Source: Bacillota bacterium (lineage in GTDB: Bacteria; Bacillota_I; Bacilli_A; RFN20; CAG-826). Taken from it: a stretch of 34,873 bases of DNA. Shown here piece by piece: positions 27,856-34,873 of this stretch. A model generated the notes under the pieces. It saw only the letters and a list, made by a program, of their open reading frames with translations. It had not been told where the DNA came from and ran no database searches. The stretch covers positions 1-34,873 of the forward strand of contig JAEWLX010000026.1 of NCBI GenBank assembly GCA_023457325.1, read 5' to 3'. A program made the translations under genes and the position numbers. Every line of letters starts with the position of its first letter. The stretch's first letter is position 1.

Positions 27856-29391
27856 ATGAAACCACAAAAAATAGCTATTTTGCTTCCTTTAGCTGTAATG
27901 GCGATTGGAACTCTTGCAGGTTGCGATGGACCCCGCGTTGATCCTTATAGTGTTGACCTCTCGGTCGATATTTCTGGTGCTAAAATTAGCTTCTGGGGAC
28001 CCTTCGGTGCAGACAATAACGTCATTGTTGAAGAATTACTTGAAGAGTTTGAGGCGCAAACTGGTGTTGATGTCGCTTATGAAAGTAAGGGCAGTTATGA
28101 CCAATTAAAACAAGCGATTGACCTTTCAGCAACATCACGGACTTATCCGCACCTTGCTTTGGGTTATCCTGACCACTTTGCTGGTTATGTTAGAAGTAAT
28201 ATTATTGTTCGACTTGACTATTATTTTGAAAACGGCAACACCTACGATTACGGCGAATATGATGAAGCCGATCGCGGATTTGCCATTTCTGACTTTTATG
28301 AAGACTACATGGTCGAAAACCAAAGTATCGAAATGAAAAGCGCTACCGAAGGTTGGACGCTTGGCGTTCCTTTCAACAAATCAACAGAAATCATGACGAT
28401 TAATAAGACCTTCTTTGATTGGGCAGTGACTGTCAATCCTGAAATCACTGTTCCGACAACTTGGGAAGAAGTCGGTGTTGTTGGACCCAAAATTACCACC
28501 TTATTAACGCCCTTTTTCGGCAAGGTCATCGGAAGCGATAATCAGCCATATGCTGATGCGCAAGCTGCTCTCGATGCTGGCAAAACTGTTGTATTAGATA
28601 TGACTAATTCAACACCTGAATTGTTCCGCCCGTTATCTTATGATTCACAAGCTAACTTGTTTATTACTACCGTTCGCCAAAGTGGCGGAACCTATACTGA
28701 GGTTGATCATACGACGGGAAAAGGTTATTTAGCGTATAATTCGCAAGAGACGATAGATGGTCTACAAGTTTTACGCGATTTATTTGATGATCGCGTTCTT
28801 GGCGTTCCAAAACTATGGGAGGAATCAAAGTATTCATCTGGACCATTCAAAGATGTTATGGCCGTTATGGCCATTGGTTCGACCGCCGGTGTGCAAAACA
28901 ACGCGCCAGCTGGTAATAAGTTTAATCTAAGTGCCGCTCCTGTTCCCTTCTCGGATGCGAGCCGCAAATATGTTATCTCGCAAGGAACAAATCTTGCATT
29001 ACTTGATCGCGGAACCGAAAAGGAACGCGTTGCCGCTTGGAGGCTTCTTCAGTATTTATCAAAATATGCCAATGCTGAATTCGCCCAAAGAAGTGGTTAT
29101 TTCCCTTCTTGTGCTTATGCTGAAAATGATGAAGATTATCAAGATTTCTTGGCAAATCCCGGCTTTACGACTACCGAAAAAATTAAAGCTGAAGTCGCAA
29201 AAGTTAACAGTAATGTGTACATCGACGATTCACAGGACTGGATTAAGTTTGTCGATCCGCCATTTGTCGGCTCGGCATATGTTCGCAATGAGATTGCTGC
29301 AATTCCTGAAGCTCTCTTTTTCACGACCGCAACCATTCAAACGATTCTAAATAATTCCTACGCCAACATGCCTGAGTATGTTCGGCCGTAA
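27856..29391 (+). CDS. Family-1 extracellular solute-binding lipoprotein, copy 2
   Basis: Tandem duplicate of the preceding gene, 511 residues, lipobox LAGC (Cys23). It shares the fold's landmarks: AKISFWGPFGAD, YESKGSYDQLKQAIDLSATS, YPHLALGYPDHFAGY, GVPFNKSTEIMTINK, PLSYDSQANLFITTVRQ and SQGTNLALLDRG. The spacing of shared blocks shows gene duplication followed by drift, so the two receptors probably differ in ligand. A TTG at 27838 directly after the previous stop opens the frame six codons earlier, but AAAGGTGG before ATG 27856 fixes the start. Confidence 0.9.
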   Translation: MKPQKIAILLPLAVMAIGTLAGCDGPRVDPYSVDLSVDISGAKISFWGPFGADNNVIVEELLEEFEAQTGVDVAYESKGSYDQLKQAIDLSATSRTYPHLALGYPDHFAGYVRSNIIVRLDYYFENGNTYDYGEYDEADRGFAISDFYEDYMVENQSIEMKSATEGWTLGVPFNKSTEIMTINKTFFDWAVTVNPEITVPTTWEEVGVVGPKITTLLTPFFGKVIGSDNQPYADAQAALDAGKTVVLDMTNSTPELFRPLSYDSQANLFITTVRQSGGTYTEVDHTTGKGYLAYNSQETIDGLQVLRDLFDDRVLGVPKLWEESKYSSGPFKDVMAVMAIGSTAGVQNNAPAGNKFNLSAAPVPFSDASRKYVISQGTNLALLDRGTEKERVAAWRLLQYLSKYANAEFAQRSGYFPSCAYAENDEDYQDFLANPGFTTTEKIKAEVAKVNSNVYIDDSQDWIKFVDPPFVGSAYVRNEIAAIPEALFFTTATIQTILNNSYANMPEYVRP

Positions 29392-29405
29392 TAAAGGAGG
29401 AAATG

Positions 29406-30905
29406 ATGAACAAAACGACTAAGATTATTCTCGGATTAGCAATGTTTGCTCTACTACCATTAAGCAGCTGCAATCCAACACCTACTTGCGTTGTCTTAGA
29501 TTCACCAGATGATCTATTGACGACACCGGTAACCGATTCTTTTAAATTTCCTCAAGAAGACGTTTACGCCACTAAAACATTCACAACCGTTGAAACCGGT
29601 GGTTTAATGCTTGGTCAGGCAACTCTTAAATCAACAACTGACGGCGATACCGCTAACTTTGAAGTTGCCGGATACGCCGAGACGGTTCGCTTGAGATTTC
29701 TTGGCATAAATACTCCAGAATCAACTGCTAAAGTTGAACCATGGGGTAAGAAAGCTTCTATTTTTGTTAAGAACATTCTTGAAACAGCGCATACCATCGT
29801 TTTAATTAATGACGCCGTTGTCTTTGGAGAACGCGATAGCTCAGGTAATCGTCATCTTGGCTATATTTGGTACAAACCAGCAGCCGATGCTGATTTCCGC
29901 TTGTTAAATCTTGAAATTGTTGAGCAGTGTTATTCGAAGAATTTCTTATTTGTCAATTCGACCATTGCTCCTTATCGCGAAAAATTTGAGCAGGCTGAAG
30001 CTCGTGGTATCGAATGTAAATATCGTGTCCACGGAGCAGCCGATCCGGGTTATGACTATAGCGATAATGTCGAAGAACCGACAATTCGTTATCTTCGCGA
30101 TAATTATGATGAATTCGGTATTACCGAAGGCGGAAGTAGTGGTAAACAACTAATTATTTCCGGTCTTGTTGTTGGTCAAATGGGCGATAGCATGGTCCTT
30201 CGCGACATCACCGATATCGATGAGGAAACCGGGCAATATTGTTCAATGTATGCCTATGCCGGCTACAATACGGCGCTGGCATCAGTTGTGACCGTCGGCG
30301 ATGTTATTAAGATTTATGCCCGTGCGACGATGTACAATGGCAATATTCAACTTTCCGACTTAAAAACCAACACTACGGGCAAACAAAAAATTGAGTGGCT
30401 AGCCATTAGTCCCAACTCACCGATTTTGCCGCAAGTTTATCCTGTTTCTGAATATCCTGACGGCGATCCACGTTACGATGATTATCCAACTGATACTTCA
30501 GCCTATGACATGGACGCATCCACTTTTAACTCTTATGAAGACTTCGCGCCATACTCCGGTTATGTAGTCTCAGCCCGTGTTACGATTCGCTATGTCACGC
30601 CTTACACCGATGATGAAGAAGAAGAAGGAACAGGGACAGGAGAGGAATATTATTACAAGAAAGACGATAACAACAACATGACTGTTTATGGTGTTTCCGA
30701 TGGTGTAGATTTAGAAAGCAAACCCCTATATCTTAATTTAAGAGTTAGTGGTGAATGCTATCCTTACCCATCTCACACATTGTTTGTAGTTGGTCGTACA
30801 TACCTTATTAAAGGTTATTTAGCGGCTTACTTCGAACGTTATCAAATTCAGCTCTTCAACAATACGCCAGGAAGTGGTTACATCACTGATGTAACTCCTG
30901 CATAA
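29406..30905 (+). CDS. Thermonuclease-like (SNase) lipoprotein with OB-fold-like C-terminal part
   Basis: Predicted surface nuclease cleaving external DNA/RNA. Lipobox LSSC (Cys22). The SNase domain (about 72-210) keeps the catalytic set: Asp79 and Asp81 in DGDT, Arg97 and Glu105 in RLRFLGINTPE, and Arg149 in GNRHLGYIWY, equal to staphylococcal Asp19, Asp21, Arg35, Glu43 and Arg87. Asp40 is replaced by Asn102, common in the family. Residues 243-325 (ISGLVVGQMGDSMVLRDI to VGDVIKIYARATMYNGNIQL) look like a YhcR-type OB fold, and a second such unit with an acidic insert lies at about 375-490. SD AAAGGAGG ends at 29400. ATG 29406 has better spacing than ATG 29403, which would add one Met. Such a gene beside a UgpC-type transporter recalls MG186-MG189 of Mycoplasma genitalium. 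Confidence 0.88.
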   Translation: MNKTTKIILGLAMFALLPLSSCNPTPTCVVLDSPDDLLTTPVTDSFKFPQEDVYATKTFTTVETGGLMLGQATLKSTTDGDTANFEVAGYAETVRLRFLGINTPESTAKVEPWGKKASIFVKNILETAHTIVLINDAVVFGERDSSGNRHLGYIWYKPAADADFRLLNLEIVEQCYSKNFLFVNSTIAPYREKFEQAEARGIECKYRVHGAADPGYDYSDNVEEPTIRYLRDNYDEFGITEGGSSGKQLIISGLVVGQMGDSMVLRDITDIDEETGQYCSMYAYAGYNTALASVVTVGDVIKIYARATMYNGNIQLSDLKTNTTGKQKIEWLAISPNSPILPQVYPVSEYPDGDPRYDDYPTDTSAYDMDASTFNSYEDFAPYSGYVVSARVTIRYVTPYTDDEEEEGTGTGEEYYYKKDDNNNMTVYGVSDGVDLESKPLYLNLRVSGECYPYPSHTLFVVGRTYLIKGYLAAYFERYQIQLFNNTPGSGYITDVTPA

Positions 30906-30922
30906 AAGAAAGGATACATAAT

Positions 30923-32074
30923 ATGATGAAACTATTTAAAAAATTCCTAATCCCCTTTCTAGCGATTGGCTTTCTTGCCGGATGCGGTGAGGAAGAAATC
31001 GTTGATTGGACGCCACAACAAGTGCTGGCTGAGGCGAGTAGTTTTGGTGCCATCCTTATTAATGGTAGTACCGGTACAGCATATGCTGACCGCTCTCAGA
31101 CAATTAACATAGCAACCGGTGACTATCTAATCGGTTCACGCGTAATTAATGTCAAAAATGTTATCAAAGATTTAGTTCCGGTAACCGTTACAGTCAATGT
31201 TGCTTTTGAAATGGACAGTGAAACACTTGATAATTGGACCGTCGGTCGTGGACGTCCAACGGTTGATCATGATCGTTTTATTCCAACAATTCCATCCGGA
31301 GAAGATGCCGAAGATTATAACTCAGTTTTAACTGCGACCCTTTCATACGGCGAAGAAACATTGGCCGTCACATGGAATATTCGTGTTCGAAAGATCGAAA
31401 TAATCGAAACGACGATTGGCGCAATGAGAAGCGGTACTTCTGGCGTTAAAGTCAAAGATATTGTAAAAATCCGCGGTTATATTACCTCTCATTTCGAAGA
31501 AGGCACAGACACTAGTGATACACACGTTTATGCCGGTGTGTATATTGCCGATGGCGAGCGCGCCATCATGCTTTATGCCGGCGTCATGTCATCCCTATGG
31601 TGGGAAAGTGATGAACCCGCCTTTGCAATTGGCGATTTAGTTGAAGTCGTCGGTTCTTATGAGCCTTACAACGGCTTAGCCGAGGTCAAACCTTCAAGTA
31701 TGGTCATTATCGATTCTGATCCAAACGTTGCTACGCCTGTCAATCTAGTTATTACTGATGCCGCCACACAATGGTCCAAATCAGCTTTAACAGGACATGA
31801 TTCAAGAATCACTGTTTTCGAGGATTTGACTTATGTTTCGGGCACTGTCAGTGCAAACGGACAACACTCATCCATTTATTTCAAGAGTGGGACAGTATCG
31901 GTTCTAATGTATATTAACTACCATATTGGTACAGCCGCCCAAGATCAATTCCGTACCTTTATTGCCGGATTGACTGCCAATGTCTCTGTTATTGATTTTA
32001 CCGGCACTCTCTCTTGGTATAACGGACCACAACTAAGCCCGACATCATTTGCTGATGTTTCTCTTGCTTCGTAA
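30923..32074 (+). CDS. Lipoprotein with Ig-like and OB-fold-like domains
   Basis: Surface lipoprotein of 383 residues, lipobox LAGC (Cys21). Residues 30-155 look like a bacterial atypical Ig-type beta sandwich (NGSTGTAYADRSQTINI to VTWNIRVRKIEI). Residues 160-255 resemble an OB fold (VKVKDIVKIRGYIT, GVYIADGERAIMLYAG, AIGDLVEVVGSYEPYNGLAE). A related unit at about 270-380 ends LSWYNGPQLSPTSF. The same OB-type pattern occurs in the preceding nuclease, which suggests that both handle the same nucleic acid ligand. No catalytic residues are seen. SD AAAGGA (30909-30914). It has co-operonic spacing of 17 bases to the nuclease gene and 36 to the next gene. Confidence 0.75.
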   Translation: MMKLFKKFLIPFLAIGFLAGCGEEEIVDWTPQQVLAEASSFGAILINGSTGTAYADRSQTINIATGDYLIGSRVINVKNVIKDLVPVTVTVNVAFEMDSETLDNWTVGRGRPTVDHDRFIPTIPSGEDAEDYNSVLTATLSYGEETLAVTWNIRVRKIEIIETTIGAMRSGTSGVKVKDIVKIRGYITSHFEEGTDTSDTHVYAGVYIADGERAIMLYAGVMSSLWWESDEPAFAIGDLVEVVGSYEPYNGLAEVKPSSMVIIDSDPNVATPVNLVITDAATQWSKSALTGHDSRITVFEDLTYVSGTVSANGQHSSIYFKSGTVSVLMYINYHIGTAAQDQFRTFIAGLTANVSVIDFTGTLSWYNGPQLSPTSFADVSLAS

Positions 32075-32110
32075 CATGTTTCAACGAATCACACATTAAG
32101 GGAGGAAACA

Positions 32111-32797
32111 ATGGAAAAAACCTTTAAAGATAAAGCTCGTGATGGGCTTCTGGTTGGTTTAGAATACTTAAAGAAAAACTATTTGAGTTTGGTTGTTGCT
32201 TTATTAACCATTCTCATTTACATTTTCCTCGTTCTTCCGGCCGCTTCAGTTACGGTCAGCGATATTAATCTGATTACAAATCAAGAAACATATACGCTTA
32301 TCAATCTCACGCAGAATGTTGAAGCATATCGTCTATCCGACATTTTATTCGGCCGGATTATTCAGCAAGTTAGCGGTACATTTAACTATGTTAATAACAG
32401 TGATGCCGGCTTAAACAATCCTAATCTTGTCCATACGTTTGGAGTAGTATTTTTTCCAAACAATGTATTCGTGGGATCTGGTTTGATTCTCTTCTTGATT
32501 GCCTCCATTTTAATGGTCTTTCCTAAATTAATTATGCGGACCGTCGGTGCATCGCTTGCTTTAGTTGGAGCCTTCTTAATGCTCTTTATTTATTCGCAAG
32601 TCATGTATGATGTTCCAATTGGAATTCGCGGCCTTCAAGTTGAATACGCTGTTAGTTATGGAGCTGGTCCAATAATTCTAATTATTACTGGTTTTGCTAT
32701 CGCCGCTGTCGCTATCCTTGTCACTGTGCTCGATTATATTGCCGATTACAAACATCGCAAGAGCGAAAGCCAACGCTATCTACGCGGCGGCGTATAA
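32111..32797 (+). CDS. Polytopic membrane protein of unknown function, last gene of the nuclease-ABC operon
   Basis: A 228-residue protein that I do not recognise. TM1 is near residues 25-46, then an extracytoplasmic stretch of about 70 residues, followed by three helices near 119-138, 142-163 and 183-209. The termini are charged (EKTFKDKARD at the start, DYKHRKSESQRYLRGG at the end), so both probably face the cytoplasm. SD GGGAGG lies close to the ATG. Its position at the end of the operon, before a terminator, makes it a candidate accessory membrane component for nuclease or transporter function. Confidence 0.72.
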   Translation: MEKTFKDKARDGLLVGLEYLKKNYLSLVVALLTILIYIFLVLPAASVTVSDINLITNQETYTLINLTQNVEAYRLSDILFGRIIQQVSGTFNYVNNSDAGLNNPNLVHTFGVVFFPNNVFVGSGLILFLIASILMVFPKLIMRTVGASLALVGAFLMLFIYSQVMYDVPIGIRGLQVEYAVSYGAGPIILIITGFAIAAVAILVTVLDYIADYKHRKSESQRYLRGGV

Positions 32798-32816
32798 AAA
32801 AGTATACCAATCGTTT

Positions 32817-32845
32817 AAGGGCAGTCGTATGATTGCCCTTTTCTA
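32817..32845 (+). terminator. Terminator of the nuclease-ABC operon
   Basis: Ten-pair stem AAGGGCAGTC (32817-32826) / GATTGCCCTT (32831-32840) with a GTAT loop and one G-T wobble. The T run is short (TTTTCT), so it may be leaky. Confidence 0.8.
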
Positions 32846-32866
32846 TAAGAAAATATGCCGAAGTTC

Positions 32867-32895
32867 TTGAAAGTGATGGCAAAATCATTTACTAT
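32867..32895 (+). promoter_or_regulatory. Promoter of tRNA-Lys
   Basis: TTGAAA (32867-32872), a 17-base spacer and TACTAT (32890-32895). The expected start is near 32902, eight bases before the mature tRNA. Confidence 0.65.
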
Positions 32896-32909
32896 TATTT
32901 GGCATTAAT

Positions 32910-32985
<76 letters not shown>

Positions 32986-32995
32986 TTGTCTATAA

Positions 32996-33018
32996 GCCGC
33001 ACATAGTGCGGTTTTTCT
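32996..33018 (+). terminator. Terminator after tRNA-Lys
   Basis: CCGCAC (32997-33002) pairs with GTGCGG (33006-33011) around a three-base loop, followed by TTTTTCTTT. Confidence 0.85.
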
Positions 33019-33071
33019 TTATTGTGAGACTACTTTTTCAAGTATATAATTATAAAGAAGGAGATACTCAT

Positions 33072-33512
33072 ATGAATGGACCGAGCCTAACAAATGTCCG
33101 CAAGTATTTATTGGCCATTAAAAAAAGCCCTCGTAAATATTTAACAAGCGAACACCTTTCGAAAGAAATGGGTCTTTTTCCTGATGTAATCAACCGTGTC
33201 CTTTCCTATTTTGATCCACTCGTCAATATGGATTTTACCTACGATGTGCGCACATTAGTGCCACTGATGGAAGAATATGTTGCTAAATTGTCTTTAGAAA
33301 GAAAAAAAGTAGCCAAACCAAGAGTTATTGTTACTAAAAAGGAAGTTGGCGAATTTGAATCGTTAAGCGATTTTATCTTTAAAAAATATGTTTTTGAAAG
33401 CAGTGGTCTTTTTGATCGAAGTGCCACCTTATCCGATAGCGAACTTCGCATTCTTAAAAAGCTTATAACGATTGAGCAAAATGAGCGAAAAAGCAAGAAA
33501 TTGAAAAAATAG
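33072..33512 (+). CDS. Small protein resembling the Rex DNA-binding domain without the NAD-binding domain
   Basis: A 146-residue protein. Residues 10-70 follow the winged-helix pattern of the redox repressor Rex: YLTSEHLSKEMGLFPDVINR, then LSYFDPLVNMDFTYDV and LVPLMEEYVAKL, matching Rex's SSxELAxxxGxxxxxVRKDLSYFGxxGxxGxGYDVxxL. Rex is about 210 residues, with a Rossmann NAD(H) domain after this point. Here the rest is a short Lys-rich tail (ESLSDFIFKKYVFESSGLFD, ending RKSKKLKK) with no GxGxxG. The recognition helix also lacks the RKD of true Rex (NRV instead), so DNA contacts may differ. The start is ATG 33072 with AAGGAG at 33058-33063; the frame continues upstream through the tRNA only by chance. 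nifJ follows after its own promoter. Function is inferred only. Confidence 0.6.
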   Translation: MNGPSLTNVRKYLLAIKKSPRKYLTSEHLSKEMGLFPDVINRVLSYFDPLVNMDFTYDVRTLVPLMEEYVAKLSLERKKVAKPRVIVTKKEVGEFESLSDFIFKKYVFESSGLFDRSATLSDSELRILKKLITIEQNERKSKKLKK

Positions 33513-33518
33513 TCGTTT

Positions 33519-33550
33519 GGAAGCCCTATCATTAGTGGCTTCCTTTTTTA
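33519..33550 (+). terminator. Terminator after the Rex-like gene
   Basis: GGAAGCC (33519-33525) pairs with GGCTTCC (33537-33543), extended by CTA/TAG with one bulged T, then TTTTTT. Confidence 0.9.
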
Positions 33551-33564
33551 TATATTATATAACC

Positions 33565-33593
33565 TTGAAAAAAAGCGTCCATACACATATAAT
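33565..33593 (+). promoter_or_regulatory. Sigma-A promoter of nifJ
   Basis: TTGAAA (33565-33570), exactly 17 bases, consensus TATAAT (33588-33593). The leader is about 21 bases with AAGGAG (33608-33613). No full Rex box (TTGTGA-N6-TCACAA type) is visible around it. Confidence 0.88.
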
Positions 33594-33620
33594 ACAATTG
33601 ATATTTTAAGGAGAATTTCC

Positions 33621-34873
33621 ATGGCAATTAAAAAAAGATTTCTATCGGTCGATGGTAATACGGCCGCTGCGCTTGCGAGTTACAATTTTACAGAAGTCGC
33701 AGGTATTTACCCGATTACTCCAAGTTCAAACATGGCCGAATTAGTCGATGTCTATTCTTCGCAAGGAAAAATTAATTTCTTTGGCAATGTTTGTAAGGTT
33801 GTTGAAATGCAATCAGAAGGTGGCGCTGCCGCTGTCGTTCATGGCGCTTTGCAAGGCGGAGCTTTTGCTTCATCTTATACGGCCAGTCAAGGCCTTTTGT
33901 TAATGATTCCTAACATTTATAAGTGGTGCGGGGAACTTCTTCCAGCTGTTCTACATGTATCGGCCCGCAGTATCGCGACACGCTCCTTATCAATTTTTGG
34001 CGATCATCAAGACATTTATGCCGTGCGACAAACAGGCATTACCATTATGTCTTCCCACAGCGTTCAGGAAGTTGCTGATTTAGCCCCGATTGCTCACTTA
34101 ATTGCAATTGATGCCGAAGCACCGGTTCTACACTTCTTTGATGGTTTTAGAACTTCTCATGAAATACAAAACATCGAATTAATCGATGATGAAGAATGGA
34201 AGAAACTTCTTCCACTTGATAAAGTCGAAAGGTTTAAGGCTAGAGCCCTTAATCCGCATACACACCCTGTTACCCGCGGTGGTGCAGAAAACGAAGATAT
34301 TTATTTTCAAGGCCGTGAAGCCCAAAACACTCATTACGCAAAAGTTCTTGATTACGCCGAGAAGTATTTTAGCGAAGCCTCAAGATTAACCGGTCGTCAT
34401 TATGCTCCCTTTACCTATTATGGTGATGAAAAAGCTGAAGACGTTATCGTGGCTATGGGTTCGGTGACGGAAACGACAATTGAAGTCATTAATGCCCTTC
34501 GTAAGGGCGGATCGAAAGTCGGTTTGGTCAAGGTACATCTCTATCGTCCTTTCTCCGCGAAACATTTAGTAAGCATCATTCCTTCCACTGTTAAACGGAT
34601 TGCTGTTTTAGACCGCACGAAAGAAATGGGCGCTCCAGGTGAGCCTTTATATCTTGATGTCGTGACTGCCCTTCGCCAAGAAGGACGCGATATTGCCGTC
34701 TATGGCGGCCGTTATGGTCTTTCTAGTAAAGATGTTCCACCTCGTGACGTTAAAGCCGTCTATGACATGCTAAAAGGCAAACCATTCCATAATTTCACCA
34801 TTGGCATCGTCGATGATGTCACAAATCTCTCGTTAACAGTTGATGAAGATTTCCATACTGAAAACGACTATAC
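33621..34873 (+). CDS. nifJ: Pyruvate:ferredoxin (flavodoxin) oxidoreductase, 5' part
   Basis: Cytoplasmic TPP and Fe-S enzyme that oxidises pyruvate to acetyl-CoA and reduces ferredoxin or flavodoxin. The gene runs off the window after 417 codons of a protein normally near 1170 residues. It shows domain I landmarks: YPITPSS (30-36), EMQSEGGAAAVVHGAL (from 62), the block SYTASQGLLLMIPN, GELLPAVLHVSARS, IFGDHQDIYAVRQTG and HFFDGFRTSHEIQ. Domain II has VIVAMGSVTETT, and domain III starts near the edge with GRYGLSSKDVPP. The Fe-S and TPP domains lie outside. It indicates anaerobic metabolism. SD AAGGAG seven bases before the ATG. Confidence 0.96.
   Translation, partial: MAIKKRFLSVDGNTAAALASYNFTEVAGIYPITPSSNMAELVDVYSSQGKINFFGNVCKVVEMQSEGGAAAVVHGALQGGAFASSYTASQGLLLMIPNIYKWCGELLPAVLHVSARSIATRSLSIFGDHQDIYAVRQTGITIMSSHSVQEVADLAPIAHLIAIDAEAPVLHFFDGFRTSHEIQNIELIDDEEWKKLLPLDKVERFKARALNPHTHPVTRGGAENEDIYFQGREAQNTHYAKVLDYAEKYFSEASRLTGRHYAPFTYYGDEKAEDVIVAMGSVTETTIEVINALRKGGSKVGLVKVHLYRPFSAKHLVSIIPSTVKRIAVLDRTKEMGAPGEPLYLDVVTALRQEGRDIAVYGGRYGLSSKDVPPRDVKAVYDMLKGKPFHNFTIGIVDDVTNLSLTVDEDFHTENDY

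Noticed and set aside
33000..33060. TTGTGA at 33022 as a Rex operator near the Rex-like gene
   Set aside because: Only one half-site is present, without the matching TCACAA half, and it lies directly after the tRNA terminator.

Overview
The window is a single co-oriented stretch in which every supported gene lies on the + strand. It comes from a moderately low-GC (about low 40s percent by eye), fermentative, low-complexity-envelope bacterium of the Bacilli/Mollicutes/Erysipelotrichia neighbourhood. The evidence is the Firmicutes-type rplKAJL-rpoBC-rpsLG-fusA-tuf order, an L11 with a short N-terminal loop like the one I recall from mycoplasmas, an RpoB with Asn at the rifampicin position 526 (a Mollicutes trait), many lipobox lipoproteins, and pyruvate:ferredoxin oxidoreductase. 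Trp is read from TGG throughout and no in-frame TGA is needed, so I read it with genetic code 11. Only one of about 25 genes ends in TGA.

Layout. 1-2.3 kb: rplK, rplA, an L10 leader RNA, rplJ, rplL and a terminator. 2.2-2.5 kb: a 317-base structured gap. 2.5-10.0 kb: rpoB and rpoC, then a terminator. 10.0-16.5 kb: four tandem paralogous M6-type metalloprotease lipoproteins, which split the usually continuous rpoC-rpsL junction. 16.5-21.0 kb: the str operon rpsL-rpsG-fusA, then tuf from its own promoter, and a terminator. 21.0-22.8 kb: a small four-helix membrane protein and an RDD-family membrane protein. 22.9-32.8 kb: an eight-gene operon with an ABC ATPase (UgpC/MsmK type), two permeases, two paralogous family-1 solute-binding lipoproteins, a staphylococcal-nuclease-like lipoprotein with OB-fold-like tails, an Ig-like/OB-fold lipoprotein, and a polytopic membrane protein. 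32.9 kb: tRNA-Lys(CUU). 33.1-33.5 kb: a small protein that looks like the Rex DNA-binding domain without its NAD domain. 33.6 kb to the end: nifJ (PFOR), cut by the window edge.

How it works together. Housekeeping transcription and translation genes are interleaved with a surface scavenging apparatus. The M6 proteases would digest external protein. The nuclease/ABC operon combines a secreted nuclease, nucleic-acid-type OB folds and a 'sugar-like' importer, and resembles the nuclease-ABC loci of mycoplasmas; I infer that it degrades external nucleic acid and imports the products. PFOR and the Rex-like protein point to anaerobic pyruvate oxidation with a possible local regulator.

Most promising for novelty are the expanded nuclease-ABC operon, the M6 cluster inside the ribosomal superoperon, the Rex-like stand-alone domain beside nifJ, the nested dyads before rpoB, and a set of genes with no Shine-Dalgarno and -10-like boxes abutting their start codons.
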